Of a stretch of DNA of 64,000 nt, positions 36,943-45,851 are shown piece by piece. The stretch is from the NCBI GenBank assembly GCA_964411985.1, contig CAYPNF010000004.1, positions 124,001-188,000 on the forward strand, given 5' to 3'. Position 1 is the first letter of the stretch, and each line of letters starts with the position of its first letter. This DNA is from CAYPNF01 sp964411985. Its GTDB lineage: Bacteria > Verrucomicrobiota > Verrucomicrobiia > Limisphaerales > J093. Both the position numbers and the translations under genes were made by a program. A model generated the notes under the pieces. That model saw nothing but the letters and a program-made list of their open reading frames with translations, searched no databases and was not told the origin of the DNA.

Positions 36943-39900
36943 GCCTGTACGGAACTTGCCAGTATTGCTGAGCCTGGTCGCCGCGAGCCTGGCGGGTTGG
37001 TTTTTTGCGTCTCCTGGGGTTGCAGCTCAACCCTCGCGTGACTGTGTGGAGTATTTGCTTTCGCAGCGTGCCAAGTTAGGGAAGACCGGGGCGCTGCCGC
37101 GGATGGATCAATCTCCTTGGTACACGAGTGGGCCGCTTCGGGCGTCCGCCTTTTCGGAATCCTTATTCCCGGAGAAGTCGGTCAACTTGGAAGAGACCCG
37201 TGGGGGCCGCAAGGCGTGGAAGGTGCAAGAAATGGCCGACGGGGTGGTGCATCCTCTGAAGGCGGGTGACGGCACGTCAACCTACTTCTATCGCACCATC
37301 ACTGCAGACTCTGAAGGTCCCATCAGCCTTTCGCTCGGCAGTGATGACGGGATCGAATTCTGGTTCAACGGCGAGAAACTGCTGTCGAAGGATGTGCCCC
37401 GTGGAGCGGGTCCCGATCAGGACGTATTGCGCGTGAATTTGCGCGCGGGCACCAACCAGGTGCTGGTGAAGATCTACAACCGCTCGGGAGACAGTGGCAT
37501 GTACTACAATTTGGTGGGTGCTATCTCTGGCCTGGTGGCAGCTGCAAGCCACGAATTCCCTGCGGAGGCAGCCTTGTTGTCCAAGTACATTCCCCTCGAT
37601 TCCTGGTTTCGGCAGGGGCAGGGGACGGAGTTGGAAGAGAAGGCGCTACAGAAACTCCTCGGACAATTGAAGGGAGCGGATCAACCACTCAAACAGTTTG
37701 AGGAATTGGTCCGGGCAAAAACCGCAGGCACGGATCCAGGATGGCTAAGGCTGACCTTGGCCCTGGCTGAGATGACCCAACGGATCCAGCAAGCCCAGGA
37801 GAGCGTGGCCAAGCTGGATCTGGTGCCGCTTCGGTTGGCGATCCAGGATCTCTGCGACACCTACGGCGAGCGGTACTCGAAAGGTGGCTCTTATCTGCGG
37901 GACCTGGATGCGTTCGAGCGAGGGCTTCCGGAGTTGAAAACCGCATTGGCCGCAGGTGATATCCAGGCTCTCGAAGCCCTGGCGCGCTATGAGGTTCTGC
38001 GGCGCAACGCTTTGCTTGCCAACCCTGCTCTGGATTTCGAGAAGATCCTGCTAGTCAAGCGCAGTACCCAGAATCTTTGTCTGCCTCAGAATTGGCAGGG
38101 GAACTCGAGCATGGACGGCAGTGCCGAGAATGAGATCGTCAGCTTCGCGTATAAGGATTCAGGCGCAAAACCTGCGACTGTCTATCGTCCGGAATCCAGG
38201 GTGTTTGTGGGAGACGTGGATCTCCATTTTGATGGGGAACGGATGTTATTTTCCTCGATCGGGACTCACCGCCGTTGGCAGGTCTTTGAGGTGAGAACAG
38301 ACGGCAAGGGCCTTCGGCAGGTGAGTTCTCCGGAGGAAGTCGACATTGATAGTTACGATCCCATGTACCTTCCGGATGGTCGGATCATCTTCGATTCGAC
38401 CAGCACGTTTCAGGGAGTTCCCTGCGTGGGGGGAGGCGATTACGTGGCGAACCTCCACATCATGAACCCTGACGGTACTGGGGTCCGCCGGCTCTGTTTC
38501 GACCAGGACAACGACTGGTGCCCAACCATGCTGCCGAACGGGCGTGTGCTCTATCTGCGCTGGGAATATACGGATTCCGCCCATTACTTCAGTCGTGTTC
38601 TCATGTCGATGAACCCAGACGGAACCGGGCAGATGGAGTTCTATGGGAGCAACTCCTACTGGCCGAACAGTCTGTTCTATGCCCGTCCGTTGCCTGGAAG
38701 CGCCACCAAGTTTGTGGGGATCGTGACGGGCCATCACGGTGTCCCGCGCATGGGAGAAATGGTGGTATTCGATTCCTCCAAGGGACGTCAGGAGGACTCG
38801 GGGGCCCTGTATCGAATCCCCGGCTATGGTAAGCCGGTCAAAGGCATTATCAAAGATACTCTGGTGGACGAATCCTGGCCCAAGTTCCTTCACCCTTATC
38901 CGCTGAGCGACAAACACTACCTGGTCTCCTGCAAGCCGACACCCGATGCCAATTGGGGTGTTTACCTGGTGGACATGTTCGACAACATCCTGCTGCTGAA
39001 AGAGGAGCTTGGCTACGCACTCCTCGAGCCGCTGCCGCTCCGCAAGACGGTGGCTCCTCCGGCACTCCAGGACCGGGTGAACCTGGCGGACAAGACTTCG
39101 ACCGTGTTTCTGCAGGATGTGCATGCCGGAGCTGGCCTGGCGGGTGTGCCGCGCGGGACGGTGAAGAACCTCCGGGTTTTCCAATATGAGTTCTCGTATC
39201 GGAATCAGGGCGGGCACTACTTTGTTGGCATGGAAGGTGGCTGGGATGTTCGTCGGCTGATTGGGACCGTCCCGGTGTTGAGCGATGGGTCTGCGATGTT
39301 CCGCATTCCTGCCAACACTCCGGTGGCGATCCAACCCCTCGACGCCGAAGGCAAGGCGCTTCAGCAAATGCGCAGCTGGTTTGTGGGGATGCCCGGTGAG
39401 TATGTTTCCTGTGTTGGATGTCACGAACGGCAGAATGCATCTGCTTCTCTCGCGATGGCGGAAGCCGCCCGCCTCAAACCTACGGAACCCAAACCCTGGT
39501 ACGGCCCGAAGCGCGGATTCTCTTTTGTCCGCGAAGTCCAACCCGTTCTCGACCGCCATTGTTCCGGATGCCACAACGGGCAGGAGGGACGCCCGAACCT
39601 CGCGGATACCACAGTGATCCCCACCAGCGGCGGGATCTCTGACTTGCCGAAGTCTTACGTGGACCTGCATCCCTACGTGCGTCGAAATGGGCCTGAGGGA
39701 GATTATCATACCCTGACGCCGCTTGAGTTTCATGTAGACACCAGTCGCCTCGTCCAAATGCTCCGCAAGGGGCATCACAACGTGAAGTTGGATCCTGAGT
39801 CTTGGGACCGCTTGATCACTTGGATCGACATCAACGTCCCTGCCTACGGGACTTTTCACGAGATCAGTCGCATCCCCAAAGACTTTGAGAAACGGCGGTA

Positions 39901-40936
39901 TGAGACCAAGAAGAAATACGCCGGGGTAGATGAGGATATTGAGGCGATTCCGGTGACTTCGACGGTTCGCCCGGAGTTCCAGAAGCCCGCTCCCGAGACT
40001 CCGCGCCCGGCTCGGCTCCAGGTGGAAGGCTGGCCGATGGCAACGGCTGAGGCCCAAAGAATCCAGCAGTCTGCGGGAGATGCGTCGCTGCGATTGGATA
40101 TGGGAAATGGCATCCAGATGGCGTTTCACAAGATTCCCGCAGGACAGTTTGCCATGGGGGATGTGGAAGGCGAAATGGATGAGTTTCCGATGAGCATGGT
40201 CAAGGTGGATCAGCCTTTCTGGATGGCTGAAACGGAGGTTTCCCTGGAACAGTACCAGCAGTTCGATGCCAACCATCGGAACGGATACTACGACATGCAC
40301 TACAAAGATCAGGTCCGCCCCGGCTACCTGATGGATTCGCCCAAGAAGCCGGTCATTCGTGTTTCCTGGCATCAGGCCATGGCCTTTTGTGAATGGTTGT
40401 CCGCCCGGACCGGGCGCCAGGTTCTGCTTCCCACCGAGTCGCAATGGGAATGGGCCTGTCGCGCGGGAACGAGCACCCCAATGTTCTATGGGGATCTCAA
40501 CAGTGATTTCTCCCGTTTCGCCAATCTGTCGGACGCCTCGATCGCCCAGTTGGCGGTGTCAGGCGTGGATCCGCAGCCGATTTCCAAACCCGACAAGTTC
40601 TGGGACTTCGTTCCCAAGGAGGGACGTTTCAATGACGGAGTCCTGCATTTGGCGGATTGCGGTAAGTACGAGCCCAACGCCTGGGGACTGCGGGACATGA
40701 TCGGCAACGTGGCAGAGTGGGTTCTGGACGATTACGCGCCCTATCCCTATCGCAAGGCGAGTGATTCTGCCGTTGGCAGAAAGGTGGCGAGAGGCGGATC
40801 TTGGGCAGAGCGCCCCAAGGAGTCGCGGGCCAGCTCGCGGGTGGATTATCCGGCATGGCAGCGGGTGTACAATGTGGGATTCCGGGTGGTAATCTCCGGC
40901 GTAGACGCATCTCCCAAAGTCGCGGCAGTCCCTTGA
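36920..40936 (+). CDS. Secreted HzsA-like propeller / di-haem / FGE-like multidomain protein
   Basis: This 1338-residue exported protein has several parts. After the signal peptide (VLLSLVAASLAGWFFA), residues ~65-210 form a PA14-like beta domain (ITADSEGPISLSLGSDDGIE). Residues ~400-820 are a propeller resembling hydrazine synthase alpha subunits and related PVC proteins (LHFDGERMLFSSIGTHRRWQ; NLHIMNPDGTGVRRLCFDQD). Two haem-c motifs follow, C-V-G-C-H at 831-835 and C-S-G-C-H at 881-885. Residues ~1055-1335 are a formylglycine-generating-enzyme fold (PVIRVSWHQAMAFCEWLSAR; LRDMIGNVAEWVLDDY; ARGGSWAERPKESRASSRVD; NVGFRVV). The two copper-binding Cys of true FGE are missing, so FGly formation is unlikely. 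An extracytoplasmic redox or binding role is inferred. Confidence 0.82.
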   Translation: MRADKTSKPVRNLPVLLSLVAASLAGWFFASPGVAAQPSRDCVEYLLSQRAKLGKTGALPRMDQSPWYTSGPLRASAFSESLFPEKSVNLEETRGGRKAWKVQEMADGVVHPLKAGDGTSTYFYRTITADSEGPISLSLGSDDGIEFWFNGEKLLSKDVPRGAGPDQDVLRVNLRAGTNQVLVKIYNRSGDSGMYYNLVGAISGLVAAASHEFPAEAALLSKYIPLDSWFRQGQGTELEEKALQKLLGQLKGADQPLKQFEELVRAKTAGTDPGWLRLTLALAEMTQRIQQAQESVAKLDLVPLRLAIQDLCDTYGERYSKGGSYLRDLDAFERGLPELKTALAAGDIQALEALARYEVLRRNALLANPALDFEKILLVKRSTQNLCLPQNWQGNSSMDGSAENEIVSFAYKDSGAKPATVYRPESRVFVGDVDLHFDGERMLFSSIGTHRRWQVFEVRTDGKGLRQVSSPEEVDIDSYDPMYLPDGRIIFDSTSTFQGVPCVGGGDYVANLHIMNPDGTGVRRLCFDQDNDWCPTMLPNGRVLYLRWEYTDSAHYFSRVLMSMNPDGTGQMEFYGSNSYWPNSLFYARPLPGSATKFVGIVTGHHGVPRMGEMVVFDSSKGRQEDSGALYRIPGYGKPVKGIIKDTLVDESWPKFLHPYPLSDKHYLVSCKPTPDANWGVYLVDMFDNILLLKEELGYALLEPLPLRKTVAPPALQDRVNLADKTSTVFLQDVHAGAGLAGVPRGTVKNLRVFQYEFSYRNQGGHYFVGMEGGWDVRRLIGTVPVLSDGSAMFRIPANTPVAIQPLDAEGKALQQMRSWFVGMPGEYVSCVGCHERQNASASLAMAEAARLKPTEPKPWYGPKRGFSFVREVQPVLDRHCSGCHNGQEGRPNLADTTVIPTSGGISDLPKSYVDLHPYVRRNGPEGDYHTLTPLEFHVDTSRLVQMLRKGHHNVKLDPESWDRLITWIDINVPAYGTFHEISRIPKDFEKRRYETKKKYAGVDEDIEAIPVTSTVRPEFQKPAPETPRPARLQVEGWPMATAEAQRIQQSAGDASLRLDMGNGIQMAFHKIPAGQFAMGDVEGEMDEFPMSMVKVDQPFWMAETEVSLEQYQQFDANHRNGYYDMHYKDQVRPGYLMDSPKKPVIRVSWHQAMAFCEWLSARTGRQVLLPTESQWEWACRAGTSTPMFYGDLNSDFSRFANLSDASIAQLAVSGVDPQPISKPDKFWDFVPKEGRFNDGVLHLADCGKYEPNAWGLRDMIGNVAEWVLDDYAPYPYRKASDSAVGRKVARGGSWAERPKESRASSRVDYPAWQRVYNVGFRVVISGVDASPKVAAVP

Positions 40937-40956
40937 AACCCTAAAACTGAATCCAG

Positions 40957-41907
40957 ATGAAGTGGATGCCCCCCATCCTACGAGTTAGAAGAGGCTCTTC
41001 GGTGTTTTTGGCCGCCAGCATGGCCTGCGTGCTGTGCCTGAACTGCCTTGGGGAGTCCGAGCCCAATCCGTTTTCTGCTCAGCCCTCCGGAGCCCTCCTC
41101 GCGGCGGGTGACAAGAGGGTGATGATCCTCTCCCCGCAGGGGAAAGTCCTTTGGGAGTACGCAACCGGGCTGACGCACGACGTCTGGATGCTTCCGTCAG
41201 GCAACATTCTATTCGCGGACGGCGACTCTGCCACCGAGGTGAATCGTGCCAAGCAAGTTGTTTGGCAGTATCAACCGGACAACCGCACCGGCGGAGGGGT
41301 CTACGCTTGCCAGCGCCTCTCCAACTCCAACACGGTGGTGGGGGAGAACTCCACGGGCCGTATCCTCGAGGTGAATTCGTCGAGGGTGGTCGTGGCCTCG
41401 ATCCAGACCCAACCCTACAAACCGGGGGATCATCACAATTTGCGGATGGTGCGCAAACTGGAGAACGGCAACTACCTGGCCTGCCACTCAGGGGCCTGTT
41501 TGGTGAAGGAATACTCCCCAATGGGAGTGGTCATTTGGGAGCTTCGCATTCCCGGCAAGCTCGCTTTCGCCGCCATCCGAACCCGTCGGAACACCACTTT
41601 GGTTTCCAGCCTCGACGAGGTGAGCGAGTACGACCAGGCGCGAAGAGTGGTCTGGGAATGCAAGCGGACGGATATCCAGGGGGCGGTGGTCCGTAACATG
41701 ACCGCCATGCATCTCCTGCCGAACGAAAACCTGATCATAGGCTGCTACCAAGCCTATGCGGATGGTCAGGGGACGGGCCTGCTCGAGATCACTCCGGCCA
41801 AGAAGCTCGTCTGGCGCTATTCCAATCCGGCTGCTGACTCGACTATGATGGCAGTTCAACTGCTTTCCCCCGAAGGCCAGCTCGCGCCTGGCATTATGCT
41901 TCGTTAA
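40957..41907 (+). CDS. Secreted PQQ/NHL-like beta-propeller protein
   Basis: This 316-residue protein has a signal peptide ending near LCLNCLGES. Repeated blades read GALLAAGDKRVMILSPQGKV, LWEYATGLTHDVWMLPSGNI, VVWQYQPDNRTGGGVYACQR, VIWELRIPGKLAFAAIRTRR and LVWRYSNPAAD, the W-x-Y/W-x-x tryptophan-docking pattern of PQQ-like propellers that often lack the cofactor. No dehydrogenase acid motif is clear. It starts 20 bp after the large HzsA-like gene and is presumably its periplasmic partner. Confidence 0.8.
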   Translation: MKWMPPILRVRRGSSVFLAASMACVLCLNCLGESEPNPFSAQPSGALLAAGDKRVMILSPQGKVLWEYATGLTHDVWMLPSGNILFADGDSATEVNRAKQVVWQYQPDNRTGGGVYACQRLSNSNTVVGENSTGRILEVNSSRVVVASIQTQPYKPGDHHNLRMVRKLENGNYLACHSGACLVKEYSPMGVVIWELRIPGKLAFAAIRTRRNTTLVSSLDEVSEYDQARRVVWECKRTDIQGAVVRNMTAMHLLPNENLIIGCYQAYADGQGTGLLEITPAKKLVWRYSNPAADSTMMAVQLLSPEGQLAPGIMLR

Positions 41908-41949
41908 TCACTCTCATCACCCAAGTTAAAACCTATTCCAATCCTCAAT

Positions 41950-42648
41950 ATGCGCATGCCAAAGCTCAGTCGCCTCATCCTCGCCGCCACTTCGCTGGCG
42001 GTTCTCGGCTTCCTTGCCAACGGAACGTTCGCCAAGGACAACACGTCAACACGCACCCCTCAAACTGCAAAAAAAGTGAACCTCCCCAAGTATAAACACG
42101 AAGACTTCTACCTCGATGGCAAATTCCAGGCGGAGAAGGCCAAACAGGTCTATTTCGACATGATGACCGCCCATGGTTATCCGATTCCAGAATTCCTTCG
42201 CACCAACATGTGGGCGACCGATTTCGGTCTGGGTGATTTTACCCGAGTGGGTATGGCAGGCATCTTCTGGATCAATTCCCAGGAGCAGGGCTATTTCGCA
42301 CATGAGATCTACCTTCTCCCGGGCCAGATGATCGTCGAGCATGGCCATGATGCCACGACCAAGGGCAAAGCCAAAATGGAAAGCTGGCACGTGCGCAACG
42401 GGAGTATCTACACTTTTGGCGAAGAAGGTGGGCCCATCCCCGCCGGCGTCACGCTTCCCAAGAGCCAGGAGAAGTACATCACCGTGAAGAAGTGCTACGA
42501 GATGCAGCCGGGGGAAATCCGCACCCTGAACCGGATCACCGCCAAACATTTCATGATGGGTGGCCCTCAGGGTGCGATCGTCAGCGAATACGCCACTTTC
42601 CACGATAACGATGGCCTTCGCTTCACCAATCCAGGTGTCAAGTTCTAA
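41950..42648 (+). CDS. Exported cupin protein resembling D-lyxose isomerase
   Basis: This 232-residue protein has a signal peptide (LSRLILAATSLAVLGFLANG, cleavage near TFA-KDN). The body resembles sugar-isomerase cupins: IYLLPGQMIVEHGHDATTKG supplies the H-x-H and downstream Glu/Lys of a metal cupin, SWHVRNGSIYTFGEEG and MQPGEIRTLNRITAKHFMMG follow, and the C-terminus SEYATFHDNDGLRFTNPGV is close to the ending of D-lyxose isomerases (S-E-x-S/A-T...D...F-T-(D/N)-P). Those isomerases are cytoplasmic, so export is odd. It could isomerise, epimerise or bind a sugar in the periplasm. Confidence 0.75.
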   Translation: MRMPKLSRLILAATSLAVLGFLANGTFAKDNTSTRTPQTAKKVNLPKYKHEDFYLDGKFQAEKAKQVYFDMMTAHGYPIPEFLRTNMWATDFGLGDFTRVGMAGIFWINSQEQGYFAHEIYLLPGQMIVEHGHDATTKGKAKMESWHVRNGSIYTFGEEGGPIPAGVTLPKSQEKYITVKKCYEMQPGEIRTLNRITAKHFMMGGPQGAIVSEYATFHDNDGLRFTNPGVKF

Positions 42649-42683
42649 GCCTCCGGCAAAGCCATTCCCAACCCTGGACTCTT

Positions 42684-43013
42684 ATGGAAAAAGTATTCCA
42701 CCACATCGGGATCCCCACGACGGTCAAGCAGCCCAACGAAATCTACCTGGCGGGCTCGAAGCTCTACATCACCGACGCCACCCAGCACGAGCATCGGATC
42801 GAGTGGCTGCGATTCGAGCCAGGCACCAACATGCCTCCTCTGTTGCAGACGACTGCGCATGTCGCCTTCACTGTGGCTGACCTGGAAGCCGCCTTGGCGG
42901 GTCAAAAGGTGATTGTGGCGCCGTTCGCCCCCATGGAGGGACTCCGCGTGGCCTTCATTGAGGATGCGGGCGCACCGGTGGAGTTCCTTGAGTTTGCCCA
43001 GGCGAAACAATAA
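42684..43013 (+). CDS. VOC (glyoxalase/bleomycin-resistance) fold protein
   Basis: This 109-residue protein has one VOC unit: FHHIGIPTTVKQPNEIYLAG at the N-terminus, HVAFTVADLEAALAGQKVIV in the middle and VAFIEDAGAPVEFLEFAQ at the end. The first-strand His, the mid His and the final Glu sit at the usual metal-ligand positions. VOC enzymes catalyse isomerisation, epimerisation or lyase reactions on small oxo-acids. It lies 35 bp after the cupin gene and 17 bp before dhaK, so it probably acts in the same pathway, perhaps on a keto intermediate. Confidence 0.83.
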   Translation: MEKVFHHIGIPTTVKQPNEIYLAGSKLYITDATQHEHRIEWLRFEPGTNMPPLLQTTAHVAFTVADLEAALAGQKVIVAPFAPMEGLRVAFIEDAGAPVEFLEFAQAKQ

Positions 43014-43030
43014 ACCAGGAGAGTTACATT

Positions 43031-44029
43031 ATGGTCATGAAGAAGTTCATCAACGATCCCGTGAACCTTACCCAGGAGCTCCTGGAAGGTTTCGCGATCG
43101 CTCATGCTGATTTGGTGACGGTGCAGTCAGACAAGATCGTCTGCCGCAAGAAGTCTAAATCCGCCAGCAAGGTCGCATTGGTCACCCTCGGTGGCGCTGG
43201 GCATGAGCCCGCGCTGAGCGGGTTTGTGGGCGAAGGCATGCTCGACTATAGCGTGGTCGGCGACATTTTTGCGGCTCCTGGACCGCCGAAGGTCCTGGAG
43301 GCTCTCCGCATGTCCAAGCGGGATGCGGGTACCCTGTTCGTCGTGCTGAATCACGCCGGCGACGTGATGAGCGCCAACATGGCCATGGAGATGGCGGAAA
43401 AGGAGGGGATTCGCTTCAAGATGCTCCTGACGCACGAAGACATCGCTCCAGGAGCGAATACTCCGGCGGAAGACCGTCGCGGGCTCGTTGGCTGTATCCC
43501 CCTGTACAAGATCGCGGGCGCGGCGGCCGAAGCTGGCAAGAGCCTGGACGAAGTGTACGCCCTGGCTAACCGCTTTGGGGATAGCATGGCAACCCTCGCT
43601 GTCGCGATGAAGACCGCCACCCATCCGGCGAGTGGACAGGCCATCTTCGAACTGGCCGACGACGAGATGGAGATCGGCATGGGACAACATGGAGAAGCGG
43701 GTACGGGCCCCAGCAAGATTCTCACCGCGGACCAGACTGCGGAGATGATGCTTTCACGGTTGCTTGCCGCCGTGAAGGCCAAGGCGGGCGACAAGGTCAT
43801 GGTCGTCATCAACGGGGCGGGTGCAACCACCCTCATGGAAATGTACATCGTGCTCCGCGGCTGCAAGAAGTACCTCGATAAGTCGGGGATTTCGCTGGTC
43901 GCGTCGCATTGCGGAGAGTGGCTTACGGTTCAGGAAATGGCTGGATTCCAGATGTTCGTCGCCAAAATGGACGACGAAATGATTCAGTACTGGAACGCCC
44001 CCTGTTCCACGCCCGCGCTCACGAAGTAG
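43031..44029 (+). CDS. dhaK: Dihydroxyacetone kinase subunit DhaK (or related ketose kinase)
   Basis: DhaK binds a short ketose covalently through a histidine and hands it to DhaL-ATP or ADP for phosphorylation. The 332-residue protein shows VTLGGAGHEPALSGFVGEGM (residues 52-70) and IGMGQHGEAGT with the substrate-binding His220, the equivalent of E. coli His218. No PTS subunit DhaM is near, so an ATP-dependent two-subunit kinase is likely. DhaK/DhaL paralogues also phosphorylate tetruloses and apulose, so the substrate need not be dihydroxyacetone. Confidence 0.9.
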   Translation: MVMKKFINDPVNLTQELLEGFAIAHADLVTVQSDKIVCRKKSKSASKVALVTLGGAGHEPALSGFVGEGMLDYSVVGDIFAAPGPPKVLEALRMSKRDAGTLFVVLNHAGDVMSANMAMEMAEKEGIRFKMLLTHEDIAPGANTPAEDRRGLVGCIPLYKIAGAAAEAGKSLDEVYALANRFGDSMATLAVAMKTATHPASGQAIFELADDEMEIGMGQHGEAGTGPSKILTADQTAEMMLSRLLAAVKAKAGDKVMVVINGAGATTLMEMYIVLRGCKKYLDKSGISLVASHCGEWLTVQEMAGFQMFVAKMDDEMIQYWNAPCSTPALTK

Positions 44030-44046
44030 CCTTCAAGGGAACATGC

Positions 44047-44080
44047 AGGGAGTCTGGCACCACGAGGTTCCAGACTCCCT
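44047..44080 (+). promoter_or_regulatory. Intercistronic hairpin between dhaK and dhaL
   Basis: AGGGAGTCTGG (44047-44057) and CCAGACTCCCT (44070-44080) form a perfect 11-bp stem with a 12-nt loop, starting 18 bp after the dhaK stop. No T tract follows, so it is more likely an mRNA-stability or partial-termination element than a terminator. Confidence 0.7.
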
Positions 44081-44116
44081 TGGAATCAGCCGAACGTAAG
44101 CAAACCAAGACGAAAC

Positions 44117-44746
44117 ATGACAGGGAAGTTTGGACACGAAGAGATTTGCCGCATGCTCCATGGCGCTGTGGGGCAGATCCGAGGAAACCACGAGATGCTC
44201 TCCCGGCTGGACGCCGCCGTCGGTGATGGGGATCACGGCACCACCATTCTCCGCACGATGGAGGCCGTTGCCAAGGCGACGACCGAGCCCGCCTCCGTGG
44301 ATCTCAAAGAGTTCTTCTCCAAGCTGGCCTGGTCGGTCATGTCTTGTGACGGAGGATCCACCGGCCCCCTCCTGGGCGCTTTCTTCATGGGGATGAGTGA
44401 GACTGGTGGCGGTAAACAGCATTTCACCGGGCTGGAAGTCTCCGAGTGCCTCATTGCCGGGATCACCAAACTTCACAAGCAGAGCCGAGCCAACATCGGG
44501 GACAAGACGATGATGGACGCGTTTCTTCCCGCGATGGCGGTCCTGAAAGAGGTAAGCGCTTCCGAGGGTCTACACTCCGCTTTGGAGAAAGCAGCTACGG
44601 CCGCGGCCCAGGGAGCTGAGGCGACCAAGAATATGAAGGCGCGGTTTGGTCGGGCCCGTAACCTGGGGGATCGTGTCCTCGGACATGCCGATCCAGGTGC
44701 GGTCTCGGCTTCGCTGATCTTGAAAGGCTTGAGCGAAGCGATCTGA
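44117..44746 (+). CDS. dhaL: Dihydroxyacetone kinase subunit DhaL
   Basis: DhaL is the nucleotide-binding helical barrel that phosphorylates the ketose held by DhaK. The 209-residue protein has LSRLDAAVGDGDHGTTILRT, with the Asp triad that holds two Mg2+ ions, then CDGGSTGPLLGAFFMGMSET and NIGDKTMMDAFLPAMAVLKE, and ends FGRARNLGDRVLGHADPGAV, the usual C-terminal signature. Length matches DhaL (about 210). It is separated from dhaK by 87 bp holding a strong hairpin. Confidence 0.92.
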   Translation: MTGKFGHEEICRMLHGAVGQIRGNHEMLSRLDAAVGDGDHGTTILRTMEAVAKATTEPASVDLKEFFSKLAWSVMSCDGGSTGPLLGAFFMGMSETGGGKQHFTGLEVSECLIAGITKLHKQSRANIGDKTMMDAFLPAMAVLKEVSASEGLHSALEKAATAAAQGAEATKNMKARFGRARNLGDRVLGHADPGAVSASLILKGLSEAI

Positions 44747-44850
44747 GCGGCGCAGCAAGGGGGGCGACTTTTCCGCGGCTTGGCCTGCAAAGGCACATTC
44801 CGCCAGTTTGAATCAGCAATCGAAATTGACTACCAACGAAATCTGAAATT

Positions 44851-45729
44851 ATGGCAGACAACGACACCAATAAAGATGCCGCCGACTACGGATTTGGCAT
44901 TCCCGTCAAGAAGAGCGGCTTCTTCCTAAAAGGCTTGGAGCATGCCGAGTGGGGTATGAAGGACCGGCTCTCCCGCATCTTTAATCCGAAGTCGGGGAAC
45001 ACGGTCATGCTGGCGTTTGACCATGGCTATATCATGGGTCCCACGTCCGGTCTGGAGCGGATGGATCTTACTATCACTCCGTTGATCGAATACGCAGACT
45101 GCATCATGTGCACCCGCGGCGCTTTGCGCTCCATCGTTCCCCCAACCTCCAACAAGCCGGTATCGCTTCGGTATTCGGCGGGGACGACGGTCCTGACCGA
45201 CCTCAACGATGAGTGCATTCTTGATATCGAGGATGCAATCCGGGTGAACGCCTCCGCCCTGGCGGTCATGGTGGCCGTTGGCAGCAAGTTCGAGGCGAAG
45301 ACCATTGCGAACATGGTCCGCACGGCCGACTTGGGCAACCGTTATGGTATTCCGACTCTAGGAGTCACGGCGGTGGGCAAGGAGCTGACGCGGGATGCCC
45401 GCTACCTCTCGCTAGCCTGCCGCGTGTGCGCCGAGAACGGAGCTACCTTCGTCAAAACTTACTTTTGCGAGGAGGACTTCCAAAAGGTGACCGCCACCTG
45501 CCCGGTTCCCATCGTGATTGCAGGCGGAAAGAAACTTCCTGAAGCCCAGGCTCTGGAGTTCGCCTATCGCGCCATCCAGGAGGGTGCCTCGGGTGTGGAC
45601 ATGGGCCGCAATGTGTTCCAAGCGGAACACCCCGTGGCGATGATTCAGGCGATCCGCGCCGTGGTTCATGATGGACGCAAGCCAAAGGAGGCATTCGATC
45701 TTTACCAAACCTTGACGAAGGGCGCGTGA
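44851..45729 (+). CDS. LsrF-type class I aldolase/thiolase (DeoC/FbaB family)
   Basis: This 292-residue TIM-barrel enzyme is strikingly like E. coli LsrF along its length: KDRLSRIFNPKSGNTVMLAF, DHGYIMGPTSGLERMDLTI, CTRGALRSIVPPTSNKPVSL, GATFVKTYFCEEDFQKV with Schiff-base candidate Lys202, IVIAGGKKLPEAQALEF and GASGVDMGRNVFQAEHPVAM. LsrF cleaves the phosphorylated AI-2 derivative by a thiolase reaction; relatives are class I aldolases. No other lsr gene is present here, so I expect an aldol cleavage of the DhaKL product rather than AI-2 degradation. A terminator follows. Confidence 0.85.
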   Translation: MADNDTNKDAADYGFGIPVKKSGFFLKGLEHAEWGMKDRLSRIFNPKSGNTVMLAFDHGYIMGPTSGLERMDLTITPLIEYADCIMCTRGALRSIVPPTSNKPVSLRYSAGTTVLTDLNDECILDIEDAIRVNASALAVMVAVGSKFEAKTIANMVRTADLGNRYGIPTLGVTAVGKELTRDARYLSLACRVCAENGATFVKTYFCEEDFQKVTATCPVPIVIAGGKKLPEAQALEFAYRAIQEGASGVDMGRNVFQAEHPVAMIQAIRAVVHDGRKPKEAFDLYQTLTKGA

Positions 45730-45780
45730 CCCACACGTTGGCTGGCAAGGACACTCTTGCCTCAGCCTGACAGCTATTTG

Positions 45781-45818
45781 ACTCCTGGTGTGGCGGGCAG
45801 TGTCACACCAGGAGTTTT
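45781..45818 (+). terminator. Terminator after the aldolase gene
   Basis: ACTCCTGGTGTG (45781-45792) pairs perfectly with CACACCAGGAGT (45804-45815), loop of 11 nt, followed by TTTGAG. It lies 51 bp after the aldolase stop and 34 bp before the next gene. The T run is short, so termination may be partial. Confidence 0.75.
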
Positions 45819-45851
45819 GAGACGGAACTCCACTGCCAGACGTACCTAGGA

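Noticed and set aside
38246..40444. 732-codon open frame antisense to the HzsA-like gene
   Set aside because: Antisense shadow of a well-supported gene; no recognisable motifs.
36920..40936. Annotating the giant protein as a sulfatase-maturing formylglycine-generating enzyme
   Set aside because: The FGE-like domain lacks both copper-binding cysteines and no sulfatase gene is in the window.
44851..45729. Reading the aldolase as evidence of an AI-2 (lsr) operon
   Set aside because: No LsrK, LsrR, LsrG or LsrABCD homologue lies nearby; the neighbours are DhaK and DhaL.
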